Below, one piece after another: positions 40,854 through 49,094 of a DNA stretch of 64,000 bases. Every line of letters starts with the position of its first letter. Within the stretch, counting starts at the first letter, position 1. A program made the translations under genes and the position numbers. Origin of the DNA: Nocardia elegans NBRC 108235 (GTDB taxonomy: Bacteria > Actinomycetota > Actinomycetes > Mycobacteriales > Mycobacteriaceae). Where the stretch lies: NCBI RefSeq assembly GCF_001612845.1, contig NZ_BDBF01000020.1:28900-92899 (forward strand). The letters are read 5' to 3'. Below the pieces are notes generated by a model. The model saw only the letters and a list, made by a program, of their open reading frames with translations, did no database searches and was not told the DNA's origin.

Positions 40854-42202
40854 CGGCGTACCACTCCCATCCGGCGCCGCCACAGCGCCCGCGACCTGGC
40901 TTGACTGCTCTCTGTCAGCAACGTACCCGGCATTCGCGAACGCACACCCCGATGCCCGGCCAACGCCTCGGCATAGCAGTCGAGCAACCCGTCGGCGGTG
41001 TGTTCCCAGGAGAAACCGGCCGCATGATCCACTGCGGCCGCGCCCATCCGCCGCAACCGTTCCGGATCGTCGAGCAGCCCGCGCAGGGCGGCCGCCCACT
41101 CGTCGGCCTGGTGCCCGGACACCAACATGCCCGAAACACCGTCCCGCACAGCGGTACTCAATCCGCCGACGTCGGCGGCCAGCACCGGTGTGCCGCTGGC
41201 CTGCGCCTCGATGGCGACCAGGCCGAACGACTCGTTGTAGCTCGGCACCGCGACCATATCCGCGGCCCGGTACACCTGCACCAGACGATGCGGCGGCTGC
41301 GGCGGCAGGAATGTCACCCGATCCGAGATGCCGAGCGTGGCGGCCAACTCGATCAGCGCGTCCGGGCGATCCAGACCGGTGCCCGAGGGTCCACCCACGA
41401 TGAGCACCCGCAGCTTGCGTTCGGGTTCGGCGCGCAGCACCTCGGCCGCCGCGAACACGAGCACATCGGGAGCCTTGAGCGGCTGGATCCGGCCGACGAA
41501 GGCCACCACCTGCTCATCCGGCTCGATGCCGAATTCGGCGCGCGCGGCCGCCCGGTCACCGGGGCGATAGCGGGACAGATCCGCACCCGGGGGCACCACG
41601 TCGATGCGCTCGGATTCGGCGCCGTACAGCTCGACGAGCTGGCGGGCCTCCTCCGCGGTATTGGCGACCAGCCGATCCGATTCGGCGATGATCTGTTTCT
41701 CGCCGACCACCCGCGACAGCGGTTCCGGCGTATCGCCCTCGGCCAGGAATGCGTTCTTCACCGCGGCCAGCGTGTGCGCGGTGTGTACCAGCGGCACCCG
41801 CCACCGATCCCGGGCCAGCCAGCCCACCTGCCCCGACAGCCAGTAGTGCGAATGGATCAGGTCGTAGTAACCGGGCAGCTGCCGGGCCTCCTGACGCAAC
41901 ACCTCCGCCGCGAACGGGCACAGCTGAGTCGGCAGATCGTGTTTGTCCAGCCCCTCGAACGGTCCCGCCACCACATGCCGCACCAGTACCCCCGGCGCGG
42001 CCTCGACCACCGGCTCGTCGTTGGAGGATGTCGCACGCGTGAAGATCTCCACCTCCACGCCGCGGCGAGCCAGCTGTAGCGCCGACTGCAGCACGTAGAC
42101 GTTCATCCCGCCCGCATCGCCGGTACCCGGCTGCGCGAGCGGAGAGGTGTGCACCGACAACACCGCGATCCGATGCGGACGTTGATCCGGGCGATAACTC
42201 AC
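40850..42202 (-). CDS. mshA: D-inositol-3-phosphate glycosyltransferase (mycothiol synthesis)
   Basis: A 450-residue GT-B family-4 enzyme that transfers GlcNAc from UDP-GlcNAc to inositol-3-phosphate, the first step to mycothiol. Motifs: SVHTSPLAQPGTGDAGGMNVYV at the N-terminus, HSHYWLSG, FVGRIQPLKAPDVLV, and the nucleotide-sugar E-x7-E in YNESFGLVAIEAQASGTPV. The GTG start at 42200-42202 abuts a perfect inverted repeat. Confidence 0.95.
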   Translation of the reverse strand: MSYRPDQRPHRIAVLSVHTSPLAQPGTGDAGGMNVYVLQSALQLARRGVEVEIFTRATSSNDEPVVEAAPGVLVRHVVAGPFEGLDKHDLPTQLCPFAAEVLRQEARQLPGYYDLIHSHYWLSGQVGWLARDRWRVPLVHTAHTLAAVKNAFLAEGDTPEPLSRVVGEKQIIAESDRLVANTAEEARQLVELYGAESERIDVVPPGADLSRYRPGDRAAARAEFGIEPDEQVVAFVGRIQPLKAPDVLVFAAAEVLRAEPERKLRVLIVGGPSGTGLDRPDALIELAATLGISDRVTFLPPQPPHRLVQVYRAADMVAVPSYNESFGLVAIEAQASGTPVLAADVGGLSTAVRDGVSGMLVSGHQADEWAAALRGLLDDPERLRRMGAAAVDHAAGFSWEHTADGLLDCYAEALAGHRGVRSRMPGTLLTESSQARSRALWRRRMGVVRR

Positions 42203-42215
42203 ACACTCCAGTGTG
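42202..42215. repeat. Inverted repeat at mshA start codon
   Basis: CACACT-CC-AGTGTG (42202-42215), perfect arms, ending on the first base of the mshA GTG. It includes the GGAG ribosome-site-like bases on the minus strand, so it could hide initiation or bind a regulator. Confidence 0.45.
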
Positions 42216-42300
42216 CACGCCTCGACGCGTCAACCGTTATGCGCTCGCGCCTCGAGTGAGCGTAGTCACACCCACGGCTGGGAGGTGGTGGTGGACGGGA

Positions 42301-43125
42301 TCACCCGAGCGAGACAACGAATTCCGTGAGCTCATCGGCGAAGCGCTGGGGATCCTCGACGAACAGGCCGTGCTGGGCGTCGTCCCAGAACGAGGTGCGC
42401 GCCTCGGGGGCGTGCTCGGCGATGTAGCGGCCGTTCTCGACGGGAACCACAGGATCGGCGGTGCCGTGCATGACGAAGACCGGAACGTCGAGGTTGCGCA
42501 GGGTTTCGGTGTTGTCGACGGTGCGGTAGAACAGCGCCTTGCGGACGCGGGGCGGGGTCGCGAGGCTGCCGCCGAACAGGCGCTGGGCGTCCTCGCCCTT
42601 GTCCCGGCCGGGCCCGGTGTTGGCGTTGCCGAAGGCGGCGAAGCCGCGCATCGCCCGGCCGGCGCTCTCCTCGAACACGTCGGGGATGGCCTTCTGCATC
42701 GCCGGCCCGGGCTGGGAACCCTCGACGCCCCGGCCGATCCCGGCCTGCGATCCGCAGTACACCACCCCGGCCACGGCGCCGGTGCCGTACGCGGTCAGAT
42801 AGTCGCTGAGCACGATGCCGCCGTAGGACCAGCCCAGCAGCACGGCATCGGCGGTGATGTTCTCCGCGGCCAGCACCGCGGCGACATCGGCCGCCCAGTT
42901 CTTCGGATCGTCGTATCCGGTCTCGGGCGCATCGGAGTACCCGTGCCCGCGCAGATCGACGGCGACCACGCGGAAGGTCTCGGCCAGAATCTCCGCCGCA
43001 CGGCCCCAGCACCGCAACGTGCCGGCCCACCCGTGCAACAACACCAGCGGACGTCCCTGTTCGGGCCCGGAGACCTGATACACGATATTGGTTCCGTCCG
43101 CGCTGACCACATCCCGAATCGCCAT
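42301..43125 (-). CDS. Alpha/beta hydrolase (chloroperoxidase-like)
   Basis: A 274-residue protein: LVLLHGWAGT oxyanion loop, DLRGHGYSDAPETGY, nucleophile elbow LLGWSYGGIVLSDYL, VMHGTADPVVP and the late His in WDDAQHGLFVEDP. It resembles non-heme chloroperoxidase/esterase-type hydrolases; no cofactor is needed. I start at ATG 43123-43125 (MAIRDVVSADG), 7 nt after minus-strand TAACCT, so the message is probably leaderless. Confidence 0.85.
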   Translation of the reverse strand: MAIRDVVSADGTNIVYQVSGPEQGRPLVLLHGWAGTLRCWGRAAEILAETFRVVAVDLRGHGYSDAPETGYDDPKNWAADVAAVLAAENITADAVLLGWSYGGIVLSDYLTAYGTGAVAGVVYCGSQAGIGRGVEGSQPGPAMQKAIPDVFEESAGRAMRGFAAFGNANTGPGRDKGEDAQRLFGGSLATPPRVRKALFYRTVDNTETLRNLDVPVFVMHGTADPVVPVENGRYIAEHAPEARTSFWDDAQHGLFVEDPQRFADELTEFVVSLG

Positions 43126-43162
43126 GCTCGCCAGGTTAACGGGGACGCTAGGCTCGATTCCC
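43126..43162. promoter_or_regulatory. 37-bp divergent promoter, both transcripts leaderless
   Basis: Minus-strand -10 TAACCT (43133-43138) lies 7 nt before the hydrolase ATG; plus-strand -10 TAGGCT (43149-43154) lies 8 nt before the SDR ATG. The two boxes are only 10 bp apart, so polymerase footprints must overlap. Confidence 0.5.
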
Positions 43163-43894
43163 ATGAGCACTCGTCACGCCGTCGTCACCGGAGCGAGCTC
43201 GGGAATCGGTGAGGCTACCGCCCGCGAGCTCGCGAAACAGGGCTATCACGTGTACGTGGGGGCGCGCCGGATGGACCGACTGCAGGCGCTGGCCGACGAA
43301 ATCGGCGGTACCGCAATCGAATTGGACGTCACCGACGAGTCGTCGGTACGCCTGTTCACGGATGCGGTCGAACGGGCCGACGTGCTGGTCAACAATGCCG
43401 GCGGGGCGAAGGGGCTGGCACCGGTCACCGAGGCCGACCTCGACGACTGGCGGTGGATGTGGGAGACCAACGTGCTCGGCACGCTGCGGGTGACCAAGGC
43501 GCTGCTGCCGAAGTTGATCGACTCGGGTGACGGGCTGATCGTCACCGTCACCTCGGTCGCCGCCCTGCAGCCCTATGACAACGGCTCCGGCTACACCTCG
43601 GCCAAACACGCGCAGGCCGTCCTGCATCGCACACTGCGCGGCGAGCTGCTGGGCAAGCCGGTGCGGCTCACCGAAATCGCGCCGGGTGCGGTCGAAACCG
43701 AATTCTCGCTGGTCCGGTTCGGCGGCGACACCGAGCGCGCGGCCAAGGTCTACGAAGGTATCGACCCGCTGTTCGCCGCCGACATCGCCGAAATCATCGG
43801 CTTCGTCGCGAGCCGCCCCCCGCACGTCAACCTCGACACCATCGTGGTGAAGCCGCGCGACCAGGCCGACGCCGGCCGCTTCGCCCGCCGCTGA
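43163..43894 (+). CDS. Classical short-chain dehydrogenase/reductase
   Basis: A 243-residue NAD(P)-dependent SDR: VVTGASSGIGEATA, cofactor site Arg in VGARRMDRL (NADP preference likely), LVNNAGGAKG, the Ser of VTSVAALQP, and catalytic GYTSAKHA. It resembles the YdfG/3-hydroxy-acid dehydrogenase group. The start is ATG 43163 (MSTRHAVV). Confidence 0.9.
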   Translation: MSTRHAVVTGASSGIGEATARELAKQGYHVYVGARRMDRLQALADEIGGTAIELDVTDESSVRLFTDAVERADVLVNNAGGAKGLAPVTEADLDDWRWMWETNVLGTLRVTKALLPKLIDSGDGLIVTVTSVAALQPYDNGSGYTSAKHAQAVLHRTLRGELLGKPVRLTEIAPGAVETEFSLVRFGGDTERAAKVYEGIDPLFAADIAEIIGFVASRPPHVNLDTIVVKPRDQADAGRFARR

Positions 43895-43948
43895 GCCGGC
43901 GCCCGGCGCGCAGCCGGACGCCACACACGACGGGCCGGTCAGCGGGTT

Positions 43949-45196
43949 CTAGCTGCCGCCGCGCACGGGTCCCGGCGCCACCGGAGTCGCCGATACCACC
44001 GGTGCGGGCTGGCCCTGGATCGCCGACATGGTCTTCCAGGTGTCCCAGTCGATGGTCCAGTCGTAGAGGTCGCCGTCGGCGGCGGACAAGGCGATCGACG
44101 TGCCGGTGACCTCGACCGGGTCGCCGTACATGGCCGTCGGGAAATACTGTTGGGCGTCGCTGGTGCTCAGGTTGATGCATCCGTTGGTGACGTTGGTATT
44201 GCCTTGCGCGGAGGCCGATTCCGGGTTCGCGTGGATGAATTCGCCGTTGTTGGAGATGCGTACCGCCCAGCGTTCGCGAACGTTGGTGTAGAACGGCGGA
44301 TTCGACATCAGGAAGTCTTCGTACTTCTCGGTCACCACGTGAATGCCCGAACGCGTCACGTTGCGCGCCTCGTTGCCCTCGCCGTAACTGCACGGGAAGT
44401 CGAACAGCGTCGAACCGTCCCGGATCACCTGCACCCGGTGGCTGGGCGCGTAACCCTTCACGATCTGGCTGCGGCCGATGGTGAACTGCGAGGACAGATC
44501 GGAGTTGCCGTAGGCGCCGCCGCCCAGGTCCAGGCCGTACAGCTTGGCGGCGAAGGTCACCGCCGTGCCGGGCGCCCAGTAGTTGCGCGGGCGCCAGTGC
44601 GCGCGGGACCCGCCGTTCTCGTCGGGCAGCCAGGCCCAGCCGCCCTCGGTCTCCGGAGTGGTCGTGACGGTCAGCGCCTTCTCGACCGCCTCCTTGTTCT
44701 CGACGTGCTTCTTGAACTGCACGATGATCGGCGCGGCGATGCCGACCTCCTGCCCGTCACCGATGTTGATGGTGGCGGGCACGGTCTGTTTGGGGGCGAG
44801 GGTGGTGAATTTCGACTCGATCGGCACGGGCTTGTTGTCGGTGCCGACCGCCGTGCCCGACCAGGTGTAGGTGACGCCGTAGCCGAGCGGCTCGTTGACC
44901 TTGAAACTGCTCCTGTCGGGCGACAGGACGCCGGTGACCTGCTTACCGTCCGGATTGGTCAGAGCGACCTGGTCCAGGCGGCCACTGGTCACGGTCACCG
45001 AGACGGGCGCGATCGGGTTGACGTCGCCGGCTCCGTTCCCGGGCTCGAATTTCAGCTTCGCGACCGGGCCGGACTCCTTCGGTGCGGACGAACCGCTCCC
45101 GCCGCTGCCCGAACATCCGGCCACCAGCGCGGCCACCGCCAGCTGGCCGGCCCCGACCAGAACGGCCCGGCGGCCGGCAATTCCTCGAATGTTCAC
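43949..45196 (-). CDS. L,D-transpeptidase-like lipoprotein (LprQ type)
   Basis: A 415-residue protein. Signal with a twin-arginine-like AGRRAVLVG and lipobox LVAGC (Cys28), Ig-like domains, then a YkuD catalytic domain with FIHANPES (His322) and NTNVTNGCINLS (Cys340). The usual SHGC is TNGC here. Such enzymes make 3-3 crosslinks in peptidoglycan outside the cell. The GTG start is 7 nt after minus-strand TAAATT (45204-45209), a leaderless layout. It is next to murB, another wall gene, as in mycobacteria. Confidence 0.87.
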   Translation of the reverse strand: MNIRGIAGRRAVLVGAGQLAVAALVAGCSGSGGSGSSAPKESGPVAKLKFEPGNGAGDVNPIAPVSVTVTSGRLDQVALTNPDGKQVTGVLSPDRSSFKVNEPLGYGVTYTWSGTAVGTDNKPVPIESKFTTLAPKQTVPATINIGDGQEVGIAAPIIVQFKKHVENKEAVEKALTVTTTPETEGGWAWLPDENGGSRAHWRPRNYWAPGTAVTFAAKLYGLDLGGGAYGNSDLSSQFTIGRSQIVKGYAPSHRVQVIRDGSTLFDFPCSYGEGNEARNVTRSGIHVVTEKYEDFLMSNPPFYTNVRERWAVRISNNGEFIHANPESASAQGNTNVTNGCINLSTSDAQQYFPTAMYGDPVEVTGTSIALSAADGDLYDWTIDWDTWKTMSAIQGQPAPVVSATPVAPGPVRGGS

Positions 45197-45260
45197 TTCC
45201 GCGAATTTACCGCGCCCCTCCGACAGCCCGGCCCGATCGGAACGTGGCGCCCGCCACCCG

Positions 45261-46367
45261 TTAGAGCTCGAGACCGACGGTCACCGGTTCGGGTTCCAGC
45301 CTGATTCCGAAACACTGTTCGACCCCCGCCCGCACGGTGCGCGCCAGGTCCACCAAGTCCGCAGCGCGGGCAGAACCCCTGTTGGTGAGGGCGAGTGTAT
45401 GTTTCGTCGACAACCGGACGGGAGCATCCGGACCTGGGAAACCCTTGCCGAATCCCGCGCGTTCGATCAGCCAGCCCGCGGAGAATTTCACCCCGCCCTC
45501 GGCGGCATAGGTCGGAATAGTGATATCGCCCACATGCGCCCGGATCGCCTCGACGACGGCGGGCGCCCGATCGTGCGCCACCACAGGATTGGTGAAGAAC
45601 GACCCGGCGCTCCAGGTGTCGTGGTCGGCCGGATCGAGCACCATGCCCTTGCCGGCGCGCAGGGCGAGTACCGCCTCGCGCACAGCCGCGGCCGGACGGG
45701 ACTCGCCGTCGGCGGCATCGAAGGCGCGGGCCAGTTCGCCGTATCGCAGTGGGGCGCTGGCACCGTCGGGATTCACCTCGAACTCCACCGCCAGCACCAC
45801 CGCCCGATCGGAATGCTTGAGCACCGAGGTGCGGTAACCGAAGCCGAGTTCCTCCGGTGCGGCCCATCGGATTTCGCCGCTGACGCGATCCAGCAGGCGA
45901 ATCCGGCGCAGCGCCTGCGCCACCTCGACGCCGTAGGCGCCGACGTTCTGCACCGGCGTCGCGCCGGCCGAACCCGGAATTCCGGACAGGCACTCGAGTC
46001 CGCCGAATCCGGCGGCGACCGTCGTGGCGACCACGCCGTCCCAGTCCGCGCCCGCCTCGGCCGTCACACTGTCGGCTCCGAGCTCGACGGCGTCGGTGGC
46101 GATGCGGACGACGACGCCGGCGAATCCGCTGTCGGCGATCAGCAGGTTGGAGCCACCGGCCACCAGCAGCACCGGAACGCCCGCGGTGTCGAGCGTGCGT
46201 ACCGTCTCGACGAGTGCCTCGGTGGTGCGACATTCGGCGACCGTCGCGGGCCCGCCGACCCGCAGGGTGGTCAGCCGCGCCAGCGGCACCGATTCGCGCA
46301 CCTGCGCGCCGGTCGCGCTCAGCAACTCACGCACGTTGTCGAATGCCACCACTCGAGATGTCTGCAC
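45261..46367 (-). CDS. murB: UDP-N-acetylenolpyruvoylglucosamine reductase
   Basis: A 368-residue FAD enzyme that reduces UDP-GlcNAc-enolpyruvate to UDP-MurNAc. Motifs: TTLRVGGPATV, LVAGGSNLLIADSGF, LSGIPGSAGATPVQNVGAYG, the catalytic Ser in SAGSFFTNP, and AGWLIERAGFGKG with the late ALTNRGSA. The start is taken as GTG 46365-46367, 8 nt after minus-strand TACCGT; GTGs at 46352 and 46349 are alternatives. Confidence 0.93.
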   Translation of the reverse strand: MQTSRVVAFDNVRELLSATGAQVRESVPLARLTTLRVGGPATVAECRTTEALVETVRTLDTAGVPVLLVAGGSNLLIADSGFAGVVVRIATDAVELGADSVTAEAGADWDGVVATTVAAGFGGLECLSGIPGSAGATPVQNVGAYGVEVAQALRRIRLLDRVSGEIRWAAPEELGFGYRTSVLKHSDRAVVLAVEFEVNPDGASAPLRYGELARAFDAADGESRPAAAVREAVLALRAGKGMVLDPADHDTWSAGSFFTNPVVAHDRAPAVVEAIRAHVGDITIPTYAAEGGVKFSAGWLIERAGFGKGFPGPDAPVRLSTKHTLALTNRGSARAADLVDLARTVRAGVEQCFGIRLEPEPVTVGLEL

Positions 46368-46393
46368 ATCGAAAGACGGTAGCGTGTCACACC
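46368..46393. promoter_or_regulatory. 26-bp divergent promoter with overlapping -10 boxes
   Basis: Minus-strand -10 TACCGT (46376-46381) for murB and plus-strand -10 TAGCGT (46380-46385) for the DUF2505 gene share two base pairs. Each is 8 nt from its start codon, so both messages look leaderless and the promoters cannot be used at once. Confidence 0.55.
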
Positions 46394-46879
46394 ATGGCGA
46401 CACCCCTGGCGTACACAGCTCACTACGCGCACCCCGCCGCGGCGGTGCGTGCTGCGCTCGCCGACGAGCAGTACTGGAAGGACCGCATCGAGGAGGTCGG
46501 CGGGCCCGGTGCGCGGCTGGACTCCTTCTCGGCCGACGGGGACCGGCTGCGAGTGGAGATGGTGCAGACCATCCCCGCCTCCGAACTGCCCGCCGCGATC
46601 ACCTCGGTCCGCCCGGGCGATCTGATCATCCCGCGTACCGAAACCTACGAGGGCCTGTCCGGCGTTTTCGAAGCGCATGTCGAGGGCGCGCCGGCGAAGG
46701 TGCGCGGCACGGTCACCCTGACCGGTTCCGAGACCGCCTCCCAGGCCGTGGTCGACGGCTCGGTCGAGGTGACGATCCCGTTGTTCGGCAAGAAGATCGA
46801 GGCCGTGGTGGCCGAGAAACTGCTGGAACTGCTGGCCTCGGAGACCGACTTCTCCAACACCTGGATCGCCAACCACTGA
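46394..46879 (+). CDS. DUF2505 (START-like) protein, copy 1
   Basis: A 161-residue protein of the DUF2505 family, a START/SRPBCC-like lipid-binding fold: YAHPAAAVRAALADEQYWKDRI, IPRTETYEG, ETDFSNTWIANH. It is a cytosolic ligand-binding candidate without known ligand. It is paired with a second copy 37 bp downstream and divergent from murB. The start is ATG 46394; the longer upstream frame overlaps murB. Confidence 0.85.
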   Translation: MATPLAYTAHYAHPAAAVRAALADEQYWKDRIEEVGGPGARLDSFSADGDRLRVEMVQTIPASELPAAITSVRPGDLIIPRTETYEGLSGVFEAHVEGAPAKVRGTVTLTGSETASQAVVDGSVEVTIPLFGKKIEAVVAEKLLELLASETDFSNTWIANH

Positions 46880-46916
46880 TCAGGGCGCTCCCCGGGGACC
46901 AGTACCCTGGTCCCCC

Positions 46917-47432
46917 ATGGCCCGCCGACTGGACTATTCCGCTCGCTATCCGCTGCACACCACCGAAGAGGTGTACGCGGCGCTGTCCGACCGCGCCTAC
47001 TGGGATGCGCGGATGGAGGAGATGCGCAAGCACTCGCCGAACGAGGTGGTCCACCTGCAGGCCGACGGCGACGGTATCGAGGTCGAGGTCCGCCATATCC
47101 TGCCGCGCGACATGCTGCCCGAGATCGCGCAGACCGTGATGCGCAAGGACCTGGTGATCACCCGCAAGGAGAGCTACGGGCCGTTCGGTCCCGAGGTGGA
47201 GGGTGAGTTCAGCGCATCGGTTCCGGCCGGCCCGGGGACGCTGACCGGCACCGTGCGATTGTTTCCTACCGAGACCGGCTGCACCCTGCGCACCTCACCC
47301 GTGGCGAAGGTCTTCATTCCGATGCTGGGGCCCAAACTCGAGCAGATGATGCTGGTCAACCTCGTGGACCTGTTCCGTGCCGAAGCCGAATTCACCCAGC
47401 AGTGGCTGGAAGAGCAGCGCCCGACGGCCTGA
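46917..47432 (+). CDS. DUF2505 (START-like) protein, copy 2
   Basis: 171 residues, paralogous to the upstream gene (SARYPLHTTEEVYAALSDRAYWDARMEE; final helix AEFTQQWLEEQ). TACCCT at 46903-46908 lies 8 nt before the ATG, so it appears to have its own leaderless promoter as well as possible read-through. The ligand is unknown. Confidence 0.87.
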   Translation: MARRLDYSARYPLHTTEEVYAALSDRAYWDARMEEMRKHSPNEVVHLQADGDGIEVEVRHILPRDMLPEIAQTVMRKDLVITRKESYGPFGPEVEGEFSASVPAGPGTLTGTVRLFPTETGCTLRTSPVAKVFIPMLGPKLEQMMLVNLVDLFRAEAEFTQQWLEEQRPTA

Positions 47433-47467
47433 GTTCCGTGGCTCCACCGCACGCATGCATCACTACG

Positions 47468-48331
47468 ATGAGACCGCCGGGCCGGACCCGCGCTGCGAAT
47501 ATCGGACATCTCGGCTCGGCCGGCCACCCGCACACCGCCGCAGTCCCGTCGGCCGGGGGTACGTCCAAGCCGGTGGGCGCCATCACGCGCGGAACCACCG
47601 GGATCAATCGGCTGCGCCGCAGCGACCGCTGGCTGAGCCACGATCCACTGGTCGTCGAGCGGCTGCGGTCGGCCGCGGACCCGCTGGTGGTCGATCTGGG
47701 CTACGGGGCGAGTCCGGTGACCACGCTGGAATTGGCGGCCCGGCTGCGCCGGGTTCGCGCCGACGTTCGCGTCGTCGGCTTGGAGATCGATCCCGAGCGC
47801 GTCGTTCCCGCTCGCGACGGCGTGCACTTCGCCCGGGGCGGATTCGAACTCGCGGGATTGCGGCCGGTCCTGGTGCGGGCGTTCAATGTGCTGCGCCAAT
47901 ACGACGAGAGCGAGGTCGCGCAGGCGTGGGCGACAATTCTCGGCGGATTGGCTCCCGAGGGACTCCTGCTCGAGGGCACCTGTGACGAACTGGGCCGCCG
48001 CTGCGCGTGGATTCTGCTCGGCCGCGACGGCCCGATCTCGCTGACGCTGGCCTGGGATCCGTTCACCGTCGGCAAACCCTCCGATATCGCCGAACGGCTG
48101 CCGAAGGCGTTGATCCACCGCAATATTCGCGGTGAACGCGTACACACGCTGCTCACAGCAGCCGACCGAGCGTGGGCGCATGCCGCGCCGATGGCGGTGT
48201 ACGGGCCGCGCGTGCGCTGGCGGGTGGCGGCGGAACTGTTGCGGGAGCAAGGCTTTCCGGTGCGGAACTACCGGCGGCGGATGCGTGATTGCGTCCTGTC
48301 GGTGCCGTGGGAGTGCGTGCGGCCCGACTGA
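47468..48331 (+). CDS. Class I SAM-dependent methyltransferase-like protein
   Basis: About 287 residues. The SAM-binding motif is PLVVDLGYGASPVTTLELA, with the acidic strand end VVGLEIDPERV and motif-like FNVLRQYDESEVAQAW. The first ~60 residues are poorly conserved, so the start (ATG 47468) is uncertain and a later GTG is possible. The substrate is unknown. Confidence 0.75.
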   Translation: MRPPGRTRAANIGHLGSAGHPHTAAVPSAGGTSKPVGAITRGTTGINRLRRSDRWLSHDPLVVERLRSAADPLVVDLGYGASPVTTLELAARLRRVRADVRVVGLEIDPERVVPARDGVHFARGGFELAGLRPVLVRAFNVLRQYDESEVAQAWATILGGLAPEGLLLEGTCDELGRRCAWILLGRDGPISLTLAWDPFTVGKPSDIAERLPKALIHRNIRGERVHTLLTAADRAWAHAAPMAVYGPRVRWRVAAELLREQGFPVRNYRRRMRDCVLSVPWECVRPD

Positions 48332-48355
48332 ATTCGCGGTGCGCGATCGCCGGGT

Positions 48356-48979
48356 TCAGGCCGCGGCGAGGGCGCGGCGCACCCGTGCGGCCGCATGCGG
48401 CGGCAAATTCGCACTCGCCGAAGCGATTTCGTGCGGGATGCAGCGATGGATGGCGACCGCGTCGGCGACCACCTCGTCCAGCGCCCCCTGGCCGATCCCG
48501 GTTTCGGCGAGGTCCAGTACGGTCCGCACAGGGGTGGTCACCAGGAACGCACCGGCCGACTCCACATCACCGCGATGCAGCTCGCGGCGCAGGACGACCA
48601 GCCGCGGGGCCGCGGGCGGGCGGCCCGCACTCGCGGACAGGTGCAGGAAGCGCGGGCACAGCCGGCCCAGGCCATGCAGTTCGGCAGCGCTGTGATGGGA
48701 GACGGCGGCGGCGCCGTCGAACCAGGCCGCCCACATCGCGTATTCGTCGAGCGGGCCGTCCGGCCAATCGGCCATGCGCAGAATGCCGAGGCCGGCGCGG
48801 ATCACGGAACCGTCGGCGAGGGCGCCTCGGATCCGGTGCTCACAGCCGGCACGCAATACGATGCGCGTGGTGAAGTATCCGGCATGCCGATCGGCCAGCC
48901 GGCGCAGCACCCACCAGCCTTGCTCGGAATCCCCCGGTCGGTGCGCGGCCGCGGCGTCCTCTGCATCGTGCGCGGACAT
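48356..48979 (-). CDS. AbiEi-like (type IV antitoxin family) DNA-binding protein, no partner seen
   Basis: A 207-residue protein. The N-terminal winged helix reads ADRHAGYFTTRIVLRAGCEHRIRGALADGSVIRAGLGILRMADWP, and a second domain has AAVSHHSAAELHGLGRLCPRFLHLS, as in AbiEi/DUF559-associated proteins of actinobacteria. AbiEi normally represses and opposes an AbiEii nucleotidyltransferase toxin. None is encoded beside it, so this may be a stand-alone regulator. Confidence 0.7.
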   Translation of the reverse strand: MSAHDAEDAAAAHRPGDSEQGWWVLRRLADRHAGYFTTRIVLRAGCEHRIRGALADGSVIRAGLGILRMADWPDGPLDEYAMWAAWFDGAAAVSHHSAAELHGLGRLCPRFLHLSASAGRPPAAPRLVVLRRELHRGDVESAGAFLVTTPVRTVLDLAETGIGQGALDEVVADAVAIHRCIPHEIASASANLPPHAAARVRRALAAA

Positions 48980-49094
48980 GGGATCAGGTTACGCCGGACC
49001 GCTGTGCCTCATGTCACAATCGCGTCGGCACTGCATGACAAGCCTCACAGGCTCCACAGAGCGGGCTCAGAAAGCTCGGGAAGAATCGGTTGCC

